Below, in pieces: positions 44,001 through 59,000 of a DNA stretch of 64,000 nucleotides. The notes below the pieces were generated by a model. The model did no database searches. It was not told the DNA's origin and saw nothing but the letters and a program-made list of their open reading frames with translations. The stretch is from Firmicutes bacterium AM55-24TS (GTDB lineage: Bacteria > Bacillota > Clostridia > UBA1381): positions 62,001 through 126,000 of the forward strand of contig QTVU01000001.1 of NCBI GenBank assembly GCA_003460745.1. Direction: 5' to 3'. How positions within the stretch are numbered: the first letter of the stretch is position 1; each line of letters begins with the position of its first letter. A program made the position numbers and the translations under genes.

Positions 44001-47000
44001 TGCCTGTCTGGTTGATTGTCGGATCAATCATAATATGATTGATGAACGGTTCATAAGGCTTGTCTGCATCGCTTTCAGCATATACAACGAACGACTTGTT
44101 AATACCGCTTATTGCGCTTACAACATTAATGTCGAATCTTTCCTTTTGTGTTGACATTGCAAAGTCAATGTCCTTTCCGCTTTCAATCTCTCTGCCGTTT
44201 ACAGTAATTATTGCATCACTGTCGGCTGAAGTTATATTAAGCGGAATTGTTGTTGTACCTTCCGGTACTGTTATTGTTTCAAGAGTGCTGTTTGTTATCG
44301 CATCTCCGTTCAATGTACCGCTGATACCGTTGATTGCAGTATCACGCAAGATTGTTACAGAATACTTCTGCATTGTAGCACCGTTTCTGACTGTAATAAT
44401 TCTTACTGTCTTATTACCGTTCAATGCAAATGTTCCGATACCGCTTACGTTTGCAGAACTGCTTGCTGCCTTAGCATTTATTGTTACACGGGTTGTTGAT
44501 GCATCTACATATGTGTAGTAGTTAAGCTCTCTTGCCGAGAAATCCGGAATTATGTCCTTACCGTCTACAGTCAAGCTGCTTAGGTCAGGAACATCGGCTG
44601 CCATATTCTTTCTGAATATATCCAATGTGTATGTTACTTCAGGCAATGAATCATCAGCTGATGCATATACCTTGATTGCAACTGAGTTATATACTCCGTC
44701 TGTCAAGTCTATATCCATAGCGCCTGTATATTCTGTGCCGTTTACTTTAATCACACTGCCCGGATTTAATGCAGCTGTTTCAAGAGTTACCTTATTTACC
44801 TGATAAGGAACTGTTACATAATAGTTCTTTACATCTCTTGTAAATGCCGGTACGACTGTACCCTTATTAAGAACAAGTTCTGTTAGAGCATTATCGTTAT
44901 CCGAATCAGGACGATATACATTTACAAGATATACACGCTTAGTTATTGATAACTCTGCAGGAGATTTTGTATTATCTATTGCAGTTACAACAACCTTAAT
45001 CTGATTCTTACCCTTCTTAAGTTCGATATTTTCTGATGCCATACCGCTTACAACTTCAAGGTTGTTAACAGTAATCTTCGCATCATTGGCAGTTGGGATA
45101 AGGTTAATGTATGATGTTGATTCATCTACATTAATTTCATATGCCGTCTTATCCGGATCAAATGCCGGTGACAATGCAAAGTTCTGTTTAACTGCCAAGT
45201 CGATAAGTTTAGGGTCAATGTCAGGTTGTTGACGATTGATTACCAATGTATAATACTCTTTATTTTCCTGAGCATTCGATAGTTCAATCGTGAATATGTT
45301 ATCACCGTATTCAATAGGTTCAAAGATATTATTCCATGTACCGCTTGATATTACTCTGCCGTTTACTCTAATCGTTAGATTATCTTCATCCGATGGGTCA
45401 TTTGATATAGCAGTTACCTTAATATCTGCCTTTTCAAATGTACTTGGAACACTTGCATAATATGAATGTTCATCCTTATCGAATGTAGGCGTTATAGCAT
45501 AGTCATCAAAGTGTTGGTCTTTTAGTTCCAAACCTGTAATTTCAGGTATCGGAGTTTCAAACTTATTACGATATACCGAAACCGTATAAGTCTTTTCTGT
45601 GCCGTTTACTGTTCTTACAATGAATGTTACTACCGTTTCGCCTACAGCAAGCGGTGACAATGAGAATGTATCTCCGCTGCTTATCACCTTAGAAGTTCCG
45701 CTTGATGTAACGGTTATATCCTTTATAGCATCCGGAGTTCTTGCAACCGGTATCAAATCAACATTTTCATGCTCATAAGTATAAGTCAAATGATAATTTG
45801 TTTCATCACTGTCAAATATAGGAGTGAGTATACCGCCTGCTGTGTACTTAATATCTATTAGGTCAGCATTATCATTTTCACTGCCTCTGTAAATATTAAT
45901 TACATAAACCTTCTTAGTGTTATTCCATGTTCTATTACCTGCTTTTGCAGTATTGTTAGGAGCAGTTACCGTAATAACAATCTTATTGCTACCCTCTACA
46001 AGCTTAATATCGGTGTTTATCGTACCAACCGCATCAACGTCAATATCTAAGGCTTCGCTTCTTACCCAAATAGCAGACATTGTATTTTCGGATTTAGCGT
46101 TAATCTTAATTGAATCAACGTCATTTGCAACAGTAATCTTATATGATGTTACATTCTTATCAAATGTCGGCGTCATACTTTGACCGCTTGCTGTCAGAGA
46201 TGAAAGCAATGCGCTTGTATTCTTGTCTATTGCTCTGTTTATTGTAATTGAGTAGTAACGACTGTTGCCGTTGCCATCGCTTACTTTGACAATAAACAAG
46301 TTATTACCCGCATCAAGCTTAATCGGCGTCGGCTGACCGGACAACATAGTTTCGGTTGTATTATTGGCTACATCATACAATGTTGCAGTCATATTACCGT
46401 CTGTACCCGTAACATTTGTATTCGGAATTACTGTGATTGCTTCTTCTGTTTCCGTATTAGTTACATTTGAATAGTAGTTATAATCTACATCTGATGAGCT
46501 GTTCATCATTGTCAATGTATGATTTGCAAGAGATATACTTGATAAGAAGTTTTGCTTTGGATTGATATTAGCATTAGTATTCTTATAAAGTGTAATCTTA
46601 TACTCTTTCATTACTACGCCGCTTGCCGATACATTGAATGCAACTTCGGTTGTTGATTTCTCAGTCAAACCGTCTTTGATTGTCACGCTTGTTCCCTTTG
46701 TGGTAGAACCGCCGTCAATCTTGTAAGCCACATCGCTTGCAGCACTGCTCGGTGTTGCTTCAATATTAATATCATTAATATTTTCACCTTCAACAATGAA
46801 GTAGTAATCCGTAATATCTCTGTCGAACATCGGAACTAAGCTGTAATACTTACCGCCGATAACGACTCTGATGTCGTCCAAAGTAGCGTCAGTATCAGGA
46901 ATCTTACGATTTATTGTAACCGTATATGTCTTAGTTGTTATTCTGTCTTCAGATGTTACTTCAATCTTCAATATGTTGTTACCAACTGTCAAGTTATCAA

Positions 47001-50000
47001 ATACAAAGCTATTTCCGCTTGTATGGTTGATAACCGGCTTTGAACCGTTGCTTGTAGATGTCATAAGCTTGATTGTAGCATTATTGCTTGCTGTAATCTT
47101 ATCAAATGTCACCTTTGTAACAGCTGTATCTACATCGATTTCGTAGTTATGAACATCCTTATCGAATGTAGGTTTCATCACTACGCCGCTTTCAGGTTCA
47201 AGTTCAATAAGGTCTGCATCGCCTGACATTCTTGTTACGTGTACAATATATGTCTTGGTTATATCTGTTGCAACATCCTTTACAGTAACGGTTATATCTT
47301 GAGGATTATTCATCAAGTATGTCTTATTGGTAAACTGCTTTGTTGTTCCCGCATCAGGGTTTTGCTCAGCTAAAGTACCAATCTTAACCGTCTTACCGTC
47401 TGATAGAGTTGTTACTCTCATCATCGGTGTATATGTCGCATTATGCGGAATACCTATTTCAAAGCGGTTATTTTCACTGTTCCAAACAGCTGCAATAGGA
47501 TTTGCATATTGACGAGTTGTATCTGTTACGAAGTCTCCATTGTCGACATCCATATAAACACTTAGAATATCTCCCGTCACACTAATCAACTTCAATACAT
47601 AATCTCTGCTGATTGTATCTGTACCGGCTGTCAAAGAAACATTAATATCAACATTTGTAGTTACAGACGATATAGTCGGCATAGTTATCGTTACCCAACC
47701 GGTAGACGAAACATCTGCTGCGCCATTTGTCTTTAATGTTGTTGTTGCTCTTGAATCGCTTGCCATAGCCTTAACAATCGGATTTGTACCCGATTCAACA
47801 TATGCAACATATGTTCCGTCCGGCTGCAAAGCGGCAGGCATATCATTTACCATGACATACTTAACGCTTGCGTCTATCGGCTTACGATAAATATGAAGTT
47901 CGTATTCCAATTCCTTAGATGTTTCACTTGTTACTTTTACATAGAATACGTTATCGCCATATTCAAGATTTACGTTTTGAGTAATTGTAACAAACGCATT
48001 ACTCATCGGTTTTTTGTTTGAATCAAGAATTGTAACCATCGTCTTAGCACCATCATGATTATGATATGCCTTAGCGTAAATGTCTGCATTTGTCTTTTCT
48101 GATTCAACATTTACCGTATAAACGCCCTGTTTCTTTTCATCATCTGTTGTAGGCTTATTTATCTTATAATTATCCTTATCAAAGTCAGGATCCAAGTCGT
48201 AACCGATAACTTGTAAATCTGCAAGTCGGTTTTCATCGCTAGGGTCATGAATTTCTATATAATAAGTTTTTGTGTAGTGAGGAACTCTCAAGTAAATAGG
48301 TATTCTGAAGTATTCCGAAGTTGTTCCGTCTGTCTTCATACTGTTGACATACTGCTTAATATATTTACTCAAATCGTCGATTTGCTCACTGCCTGCGTCT
48401 GTAATCTTGATTCTTGTTTCATAATCATTAGGATTCCAGCCTTGTGTCTTCGCATAGTCAAGTAGTTTCTGATGTGTTTCATGTGCATTTGCATATACAT
48501 CATACTCATGTAAATCATTTTCAGTCTTAATCGAATAAGTTGTAACCGTCTTTATAAATGATGAATTATAGAACGGTATCTTATTTGAATTGTCCTTCTT
48601 TGTGATATACAAATCATCAAGATATACGTCAACCGGAATATGCTTGATACGTAATGTATAATAGATTGACGGGCTGCCGTCCGACTTCTTAAGTTCAATC
48701 GAGAAGTAGTTGTCGCCAACCTTCAAATCTACGTTTGCAGTAAGCTGACCGCCCTTACCTGCTCCCAATGTATATGTCTGCGATACTGTAAGACCCGTCA
48801 ACGTAATTGCGGCGTTTTTATCAACAGCATATATATCAACTTTAGCAGTTGGATTTTCTGCTTCTGAATATGAGTATGCCTCATATATAATCTTGCCGCT
48901 GTCAAGAGTTGTCTTAACTGCATCATTGTCATTTACACGGATTGCTCCAAGTGCTGCGTCAAGCATATCACGCTTAATTAAAATATTGTTAATTGTTATT
49001 AAGAATCCGTCTTCGTCATATACACGAAGCTGAACAATCGAATTAACTTCTTTTAGCTTAATTGTTGATTTAATAGTCTGCTCATTAGTTGTATCATCTA
49101 CAAGTATCTTTTCACCGTCGTCAATCTGAACGTAATATTTATGACCTTGAGGGTCTGCCATATTAATTTGCATATCTGCATCGCTCAAGTAGAACGGAAG
49201 TTTTGTCGGACGTTCATAGTTTGAAATGATAACACCGTCTTCATTTGTAACCGGATCGCCGATTCTTTCTGTAAGTTCGTCATTTACGACTGTGTTCAAA
49301 TCGAAGTTGTAGATGTACTGAACAATGTAAATCGTATAGTTCTGTGTTGCGCCTGACGGAGATTCTACCGTTACAGGAACTTGCGTAACACGACCGTTTA
49401 GTTTTACATCATCAATATATGTATTTACTGCGCTGTTCTGATGAACACCGTTTACATATATCTTAGCAAACTTATTCTCACTTATAAGTTTTACTACAGC
49501 TGTATCACGTCCTTGCGGAACTGATGCCAAGTAAGTTGTAAGACCTGTTATACTTGCATTCTTCAAGATTACTTCAGATTCATCTATAGGATAATCTTTG
49601 TATCCTTCTTTTCTCAAACCGATATTAACATTTTTCAACTGAGTACCCTCAGGGCTGTTAATAAGGTTGATTACATATTCCTGAGATGCGTTGTTGGTTC
49701 TCGATGTTACTTTAAATCTGAACTTATATAAATTTCTGTCTTCAATACTGGCGGCATCCGTTGTAGCACCTGCGAAGTTTACATTAGTTCCTTGAATTTG
49801 TTTATTATTGCTCAGTACATATGTACCATCTCTGTACTCATAGAACTGAATTACCGCATATGGGTCTATTGCGAATACAAACGGTTGTGCAATGTATGTA
49901 TTCATCGGCATTTCAACTTTGTACGATATTGCCGTTGTATTAGGTTCCACACCCGCTTCATAACCTGTAACCTTACCTGTAACTCTTGTTGTCTGCTGAG

Positions 50001-53000
50001 TTTCAGTAGAAAGTCCGCCTGTAGCGTCAACATATACTTTGTCTATACCAAGTTCACTTGAAGCTTTCTGAATCATCAATGTGTAATCCTGTGTTCTGCC
50101 GTCACCGGCTGTTACTCTGGCTTTCAATATGATGTCATCTATACCTGACATTGATGCCTCTGTATCAACTGCCAACATTCCGCTCGCAATCGCAGGTTTA
50201 CCAAAATCAGTAAAGAATTCAATCTTTGAACTTGCCGACTTAGTCTGTGACTTAACATATGCCATATTTGCCGTTGGATTAATATAGCTTATGTAATTAT
50301 ATGTATAAACATATTTGCCGTTTACAAGTGTCTTATCTTCGCTCTGCTTTGCAGCCTTTACATATGAGCTGTCAACTAACTTAATATCGCTGACAAACAT
50401 ATCAAGTTTCAAATCAGAACGCATTTCTTCAGGAGAAAGCTTTGTAATAATAAGCTTTGTTATTGCTATCTCATCAGGAGTTGTACCATCTGACAATAAA
50501 TCAGGTGAACCAACCTTAATATCAATCGTTACCGATGACGATGTCGGAATTGTTGATACGTCATAATTCAAATATGAATTGCTTGAAAGAGCAAATCCGT
50601 TATTCTCAAATTCTACGTATTCCCCGGCGTTCAGAGCAGTAGCTTTGATTTCATTTACAAGTGTTTCATCTGCCCCTACATCAATTCTGAATGTATAAGG
50701 GTCGTTTCTGTCTTGCTCTGCATAACGTCCGTCAAGTGTAATTTCCTTAAGCTTTAGATTATTCATCTTTCTGATAATCTTAAGTGTGTAGTATGCAGGA
50801 GCAATATCACCTTCATAACTCCATACCGTTACCTGGAATGTTCTTGAACGTTCGCCTGTTGTTTCATCAACATCATCGTCATTACTGTCAAACGGAATAT
50901 TTATCTTTAGAGTTTGATTTGTCGAAACAGTATCTACACCGTCTATCGTCATACCAACTCTTGCTGTTGAGTAATCAGCACCGATTTCAATAGGAACGAT
51001 TGATGTACCGTATGTTATATTCTTTATGATAATCGGATTGTTTACAGTTATATTTTCAACAACTGACTGGAACAACTTACCCGTTTTATCTTCAGGATAT
51101 GCATATACGTGATCAATTTTTCTGTTATTAGACTTTCTGATTAGGTCTACTATGTATTCCTTACCATCACCAACACCTGACAACATTTCATCCTGTGAAC
51201 GTATTCTAAAGTACAATGTGTAGTTTTGGTTAGGTTCAAGATTTGAAAGTTGTACTTGTTTTTGATGTAATTCATAGTTATTTGTATATGATGATGTATA
51301 TGGGTCATAAATATCTACGCCCGCATATTCATAATCTGCGATTACCTTCATGTCAACAGATGTTATACCTGTTTCAATTTCTACAGTGTATCTGCCTGTG
51401 TTCTTATCGTACTTAGCAGGCGGTATGCTGTTAATTGTTCCTGCAGGACCAACCCATACACTGTAATTATCACTTTCGGCATCATATTCAACATCTCTGT
51501 TTGAGTTATCTGCAAGATAAACTCTCAAGTCATATTCTTGCATTGTACCCGCTTCAGAGATAATTCTGAATTTAACCACATGAGGAATATCAGGATCTGC
51601 ATCGTCAAACAAGTATGAGTGGGATACTCTGAACGGAATGTTGTATTTAGCATCATTTCCGTGATAATCAAAGTCGCCATCTTCCCATAGAAGTTCTGCT
51701 GTTGTATCCTTCGACTGAACAGCCGCCTGAACAACAACCGATGTCTTTTCGGCATTATTAACTGCTTTTTCATATACACTGTAAGGAATATAGCTGTTAT
51801 AATACGGCAGATCCGAATCGCCCTCAGTGAACGGACCATATGCTTCTACACCATTAACCGTTACATAATCGGCATTAGTATTAATCGACTGAATTGTTAC
51901 GTTTAATGCATTGTTTGAAGTATGTCTGCCGTCTTCTGATGTTACTACGTACGGAATTACCTTAACGCTTTCGCCATCCTTTACAGGAATCAAGATACCG
52001 TGAATATCTCCGCCGTTTACTACATTTGAACCACTTATTACAGTGTCATCATCTGTTATTCCGGTATATATTTTACCGTTTAGAGTAATCTTAGCCTTTG
52101 AATACTCTGTCTTGATATATACTCTTAAATACTTATTACCGTTTTCATCAACTGTAAGTGTTGATTCGCTTACTTTGTAATAATCTACAACATTTGGACT
52201 TGTTTCACCGTCATATCTTGTAGTTTCATTTACAACAGTTTCTGAGTTGTTACTGCTGTTATGAAGTACATTTGTATTTTCTGACAATCTGTAGATTACA
52301 ACCTTATACTGATGAGTATATCCTGTACCTGCTTCAGGTATTGATACAATAGTAATATTTGTATCAGGAGTATCTTCAGATACTGATCTTGCCGTATTTA
52401 CAGGGATTGTAAGTACGCCGTCTGTCGGATAATTATAATCAGATCTGTTTACAATTCCGTTTTCAGATACTGAATTTACCGATACTGTCGGATCATACGG
52501 AGTTGGTGCATGTTCATCAATGCGAAGTCCAACCTTTACAGTTGCATCCTTCACGATACCATATCTATAGATAATCTCATCGCCGACCTTTTCAGGATTT
52601 TTAAGCAAGTTACCGTCAATATAAATATCAATATCTGCATCAGTGTTCTTATACTTCTGACCTATTAAGAATGTATAAGTCTTAACAGTACCAATCTTTT
52701 CATCAATAGTTGCATCTGCTTGAGCCTTATAGTTATTAGCTACACCAACCTGAATCTTAACTACTGTAAATCCACCGTCTTTTTTGATTAGAGGAATCTT
52801 ATAAGACTGGTTGCTTGTCTGACGCCATCCGCCATCCCATACAACGCTTGCATCGGTTGCTGAATAGTCGTTTGCTGCGGCTGTTTCATATGCTGCAACC
52901 TCCTTCTCATATTGAGCAAGTGCTGCTGCATACTGTTCATCTGTCATACTTCCCTGAGTAGGTTTTTCAGGTCTTGTCAAGTGACCTATTCTGATGTAGT

Positions 53001-56000
53001 TATTAGCATCCTTAGCCAACACTGATGCGATTGCACTTGGCAAATCATCAGTCTGCGGATCAAGACGAACAACATATGCATTTCTTGTGCTGTCCCAAAG
53101 AGCATTTGACAAGTTGCCGCCGCCGTAAGGTCCTGCCTGTACAGCTTCAAGATCAAGATTCAATCTATTGATATTAATTTTATACTCAGCAGTAGTATTT
53201 AATGAAGATTTAATCATTACATTAATAGTGTTCTTACCTGTTATTGTAAAGTTCTTATAAACATTATTATGTAATGACGAAGTATTATCGTCAATCTGTA
53301 CTTCTGCCAACAGAGTTGATGCTATAGCCTCAAGATCTACTGTTGTAACATCAGACGGAATCCATAGCTGATATTTACCGTTTATATCCTTACCGGCTTC
53401 AACAGTTGTTTCTGTTCCGCCGTCATTGTAAGTTGCGGTAAATGTCTCAAGATTTGCATTATCACTCTTCTTGTAGATGTATAGATATGATACCTTAATT
53501 GTTTCTAAGTCAGCAGCTTTTGACTTGATTTCATAGATTGTTAATTCTTCGCCGTCAAGAAGTACATTAGTTGCTGTCCACTTATCCGAATTAGCTGATG
53601 TTGGGTCTGTTGCAGTTGGGCTGCCTGCATTTACAAGTGTATAAATATCATTAGCCTCTATCAAAATATCAACATATGTCTTATTTGTAAACGGAACATT
53701 ACCCGGAGTATCAAGTTTAACTACATATACGTCTGCAGTTGCTCCTGTTTCTTCATCTATTACTCTGTTTTCAGCTGTCGGAGTATAAACATTGCTACCG
53801 TATGTTACCTTAACAGTCTTTAATGAATCATCAATACTCTTTCTTGTTAAGTGAAGTACATAATGTTCAACAACATTCTCTTCTGTTGTTACGTCAATCG
53901 GAATGTAAATATCCTTAATTGATGTATCAAGTTTATATCTTTCGATTTCTTGTACATTAGCCGAATTATACTCTGATGCAATGCTTACCTTTGAAGTAGA
54001 GTTTACAGTTTCAGCCTTAATATTGATATATTCAAGGTCCTTGGTAATTACATAGTTATAAACATTTTCATTTATATCTGTAACATCTGTATAACCCGAA
54101 CCTACAAGAACATTGCCTATAAGAGTAAGCGGATCAACCTGTACATACTTCAAACCTGTATGATATTCAGCAGGTTTCAAGATTAACGGATATTCAACTG
54201 TTGAAAGTGCATTACCGTTTGTTACTCTCAATGTATAAGTTGTTGTAGTACCGACATTTGCAGGAAGTGCTGTATTAATCCATGTCAAGCCGTTCATGCT
54301 CTCATATGAAACAACATTTCTATCTTTGTCAAGTACTTCAACTGTACCTGATATAGGAGTAATTTCTGCATTTACAGAATCAGCTGACTTACCTATTTCT
54401 GCAACGTATGTGTTATTTACACGAGCAACTGTCGTTCCGTCAATAACAACGCTGTCAAGTGTTGCCAAAGTAGGTTCTTTAATAATTACAAGATTATGTT
54501 CCTGACTTGCACCGCTTGTTGATGTAATTGTAAACGGAATTATTGTCTTATCATTGATAAGTCCGTTTATAACACCTTCAAATACACCTGTATATGAACC
54601 GCCTCTGATTGCAATTGTTGAATAAGGATTCTGAGCCTTTATGTAAATATTAGCCGAATTCTTAGTATCTCTGATATATACAATATGTTCGCAGGTTGTT
54701 TCTCCGTCTGCAAACAAGTCAATGCTTTGTGCAGAAACTGACGAAGCCTTATTTGTAACTTGTAGCATTGGGTAGCTGCCTGATGTCATATACCATATAT
54801 CATTGAAGTTCCAATCGCTAAAGATTGACTGAACATATAGGTCAGATGCAGCAATACTGCTATTATCATTTGTCGTAACGATTGATGTATCATTCTTAAC
54901 AAACAATGCACCCATTACACCGTGTGTATGTGTAATTGTACCGTCACTGTTAATAGCAATCGATGCTTTATCAAACATTGAGCTTGACAGATTTGCGTTA
55001 GCGAATACATATCCGATTGTTGCACCGGCATTATTGCTTATTACTATACCTGCAGAAGCATTGTTGCTTACAAGTGCAGTTGATGTAATATATGAGTTTT
55101 CAATAGTACCGTTGTTTTCGATTGCAAAACCGGCTGCATTCTTAGCTGTAATCTTACCGCCCGTTTCAATTGCAACTTGTTCGATTGTACCGTTGTTAAT
55201 GCCTGCTACCACAGATGCATTTTCAACTCCGTTTTCACCGATTGTCGCAACCGCAAATCTCAAGTTCTTAACAGTACCGTTATTTACAGCAAACAAAGCT
55301 GAATAATCTTGACCGTTTACGCTCTTCTGTGATGTAATCTTCAAATCGGAAATTGTAAATCCGTTACCGTCAAGACTACCTGTAAACGGTGTATCTTCTG
55401 AACCGATAGGATCCATTTGAATGTAATCCGAATTATACTTCATTGAAATATTATTCTTCAATACATAATGCTTTGTTAAGCTTTCCTCATCGTTACCGAT
55501 GCTCTTCAATCCTGCGGCTGATGTGATTTCAAACGGACGTGCTTGGCTACCGTCAGGAATGTTAAGATTTGATATATCTGCATCAGCTGATTGGTTCCTG
55601 AATGTAGGATACTGAGCTGTCTTGATTACCCATGTATTTGCAAAGTCCCAATCATTGAATGTTGCTATATCTCCAAGCTTTTCAGGAAGAACTGACGCAC
55701 TGTTATATACATTGCTGTTGCTTCCCACCTTGCTGTAGATTTGGCCAGGCATTACTGTATATGCATTATTTATTGTTGAGTTGTCAAGGTTCAATACAAC
55801 AATCGACGCTACGTGTTCATCGGTTAAATTACTTGATGTTGAGCTTATTGAACCTACATTATATACATTCTTAACAGCGTTATGGTTCAATGCTGCAATA
55901 CCTGCTGCGTACTCACCTGATGTAATTGTTGCTTTATTATATGCGTCTTCGATAGTACCACGGTTATCACCTGTTACACCGCCGGCTGCATATGAAGATT

Positions 56001-59000
56001 CAATATTACCTGAAGCTACGGCTACTCTTGAAATTACACCGTTTTGTTCATTCTTACCTGCCACGGCACCGATATATTGATATGATGTGCCTGCAACAGA
56101 TGTAATATTTACATCTTCAAGTTTGAAGTCATAAACTTCACCCTTATTTGCACCAAACAAGCCGTATGCTGTATCATTTGATGTAGCTGTAATTGTTAGA
56201 TTTGATATTGACTTTCCGTTACCGTTTAGGTTACCTGTAAACGGTTTGGAAGTTGTACCAACCGGAGTCCATGCAGTACCGCTTAAGTCAATATCATTCA
56301 TCAATACATAGTATGCATCAAGATGATCTGACATAGCCTGAAGTTCTTCGGCCGTTGTAATCTGGTAAGGTGATGCCTTACTGCCGTCAGGGTCTTCAGG
56401 AAGGATAGTTGAGCCGCCGCCGCACGATGCATCTTTAGCTACATATTCGTCCTCTGTACCTCTTTCGGCGATTACCTTTTCTACACTTGTATTATTGCTG
56501 TACTTAACAATTACAAGTTCATATCTGCTTGTCTTTGTTCCGTCAGAAACAACAATATAGAATTTATTTACTGTTCCAAGGTTTGCAATATCAGGTACTG
56601 ATAATTGACCTTGATCTTCACCAAGAACAACATCACCTGTGTCTGTTACTCTGATAAGTCCAAGTTTTGAATCGCTTCTTCTTGTTGCAATTACAATGCT
56701 TGCACTGTCATCTGTGCTCGGAATAGCTGTCTTATAATTTCCGTACTTATCCGGAGTTAGCTTTGTATAATCTCTTTCTGACTTGCTCTGAACCATTACA
56801 TTTGAAAGTGCCAAAGACTGGTCTTGTCTTACAAGTGTAATTGTTTCTGCAATAAAGCTGTTATCGTCATACGGGTATGAGTAAATCTTGAATTTAACAG
56901 TTGTTGTCTTACCAGAATCAAGAGTTACTGTTTCAGTATTTTCACTTACCTTAAACTCGCTGTCACCAATCTGTACCTTTGAAACTTCGCTGTCTGCAAC
57001 AACTTTAATATCTGCCGCAGTTGCTCCGTAAGGTACTTCATAAGTGTAACCGCCGCTTGTCTTTGTAAGCTTGGTTCCGTTGACATAGACTTCTTTTTCA
57101 CCCGTATTGCTTCTTATAATATACAATGTGTATGCTTGCTCTGCCTTACCGTCCTTAGATGTAACGGTAAAGTCAACCTTAGATACGTTCTTTGTAACAT
57201 TATAAGATACGTTCAAGACACCGTTTGTTGATTTATCGCTGCCAAGTTTAACTACTGCATCTTCGTTTGCCGCAGTTATTGTAAGTATGCCGTTTGTTAC
57301 GGTACTGTCTGCTCTTACAAGATATGTATTAGACTTAAAGTCTGCCTTTTCAGCTGTTACACCGTCAAAGACAACACTCTTTAGAGCTACGTCTGAATCT
57401 TCAACATACTTAATTATTACTTGATATGGATCACTTACAACCTTACCGTCATAACTCATAATTCTGAAGTTAAATACTGTATCATTTTCTGAGTTAAGTG
57501 CAAGATTTTCAAATACATAACCGTGTGAGTTGTCACTTACAAGAATACCGTCAATACCGAATCCTGTAAGTTCTACCTTTGCCATGTTACCTGTAGGAAC
57601 GATTGAAAGGTCAACCGGATTACGTCTGTTTACAACTGCTGTGTAGATACGGTCATCAGGAACTGAGAATAACGAAATATCTACATCTGTTGAGGCACCG
57701 GCTGTAAGTTCAGTCTTATTAAGTGAAACCGACTTGACATCTGTGTCTTCGTAATCAGTATATACATACAATGTGTATGTCTGCTTTACACTGCCTGATG
57801 ATGATCTAATTGTAAATTCAAACTTATTTACCTTTGAAACATCGGGTTCATCAAGCATTCTCTTTGCAATAAGTTCACCGTGGGCTACATCGTAATCGCC
57901 TGTTTCACTATTCTTCATTGAGATTTCTGCAATACCGCTTGATGTATGTATTGTGATAGTTGCAGGGTTTTCTGCTCTTGAATCGCCTCCGTTAAGATCT
58001 GACGGAATTGCAATCTCATAGATAGTAGGATTATTCTTTCTTGTGATTGCTGCGATACCATTTACGATAACCTCGCCTATCTCCGTGTTATTACTGTTCT
58101 TATAGATACTTACTGTATAAGTCTTCTTAGCATTTGGTGTACGTACATCATCAACATACAACTGTGAACGAACTTCTACAGTTATAGTTGTTTCTTCTTC
58201 AGAAGACAATGTATATGAAGTATCTGACCATACGTTGATGTATGGAATTGAAAGTGCATTTCCTGCTACATTGACAAGTTTAGCATATTGATTTGCTGTA
58301 ATTGTTACATCCGCCTCAGTTACGGTTGTCGGAACACTGAATGTATACTTCAAACCATTTGAGATAGGAGTTGTATTTACAGTATCATTAACCTTTACAT
58401 TGTCAAGTGACAAGTCATCTGATGCACCCTTTAATAATAAGTAGTAGTTCTTAACCAACTCTGCCTTATCATTTTGAGGTTTAACGGTAATTCTCAAGTA
58501 TCTCTTACCACCAATAGGAACACCGCCTACAACCTTATATCGGAATGCACCTTCGTCGGTCTTCTTTCTTGTGATGATGTCACCTGTCGAATCTATGATG
58601 TTTTCACTGTCATCAGGCAATGCTACTTCATGTATTGATTCGATTGTTGCATACTTATCTGTAAGCAGTATATCAAGCAATATATCGTGGTCAGGAACGT
58701 TTGCTTCATACAATACTGTCATTGACATATCAACATTGTATTCGCCGTCCAAACCTTTTTCTGTTGTTATACTCTTAATTGATGTATCGTCTGACTTTTC
58801 TCTGAATTCAAGAACATAGTTCTTCTTCGAGCCGTTTTCAGCCTTTACTTCGATTACATATTTACCACCGTTTGCATTTGCCGGCAATGTATCCTGCCAA
58901 TTATTATCTGTTGTCCAACCGGCTGTATCGCCTGCTGTTGAAGCACTGCTATCGCCGTTATTATGCCACTTATTCTGTGAATCATAGTAACCTACTCTCA

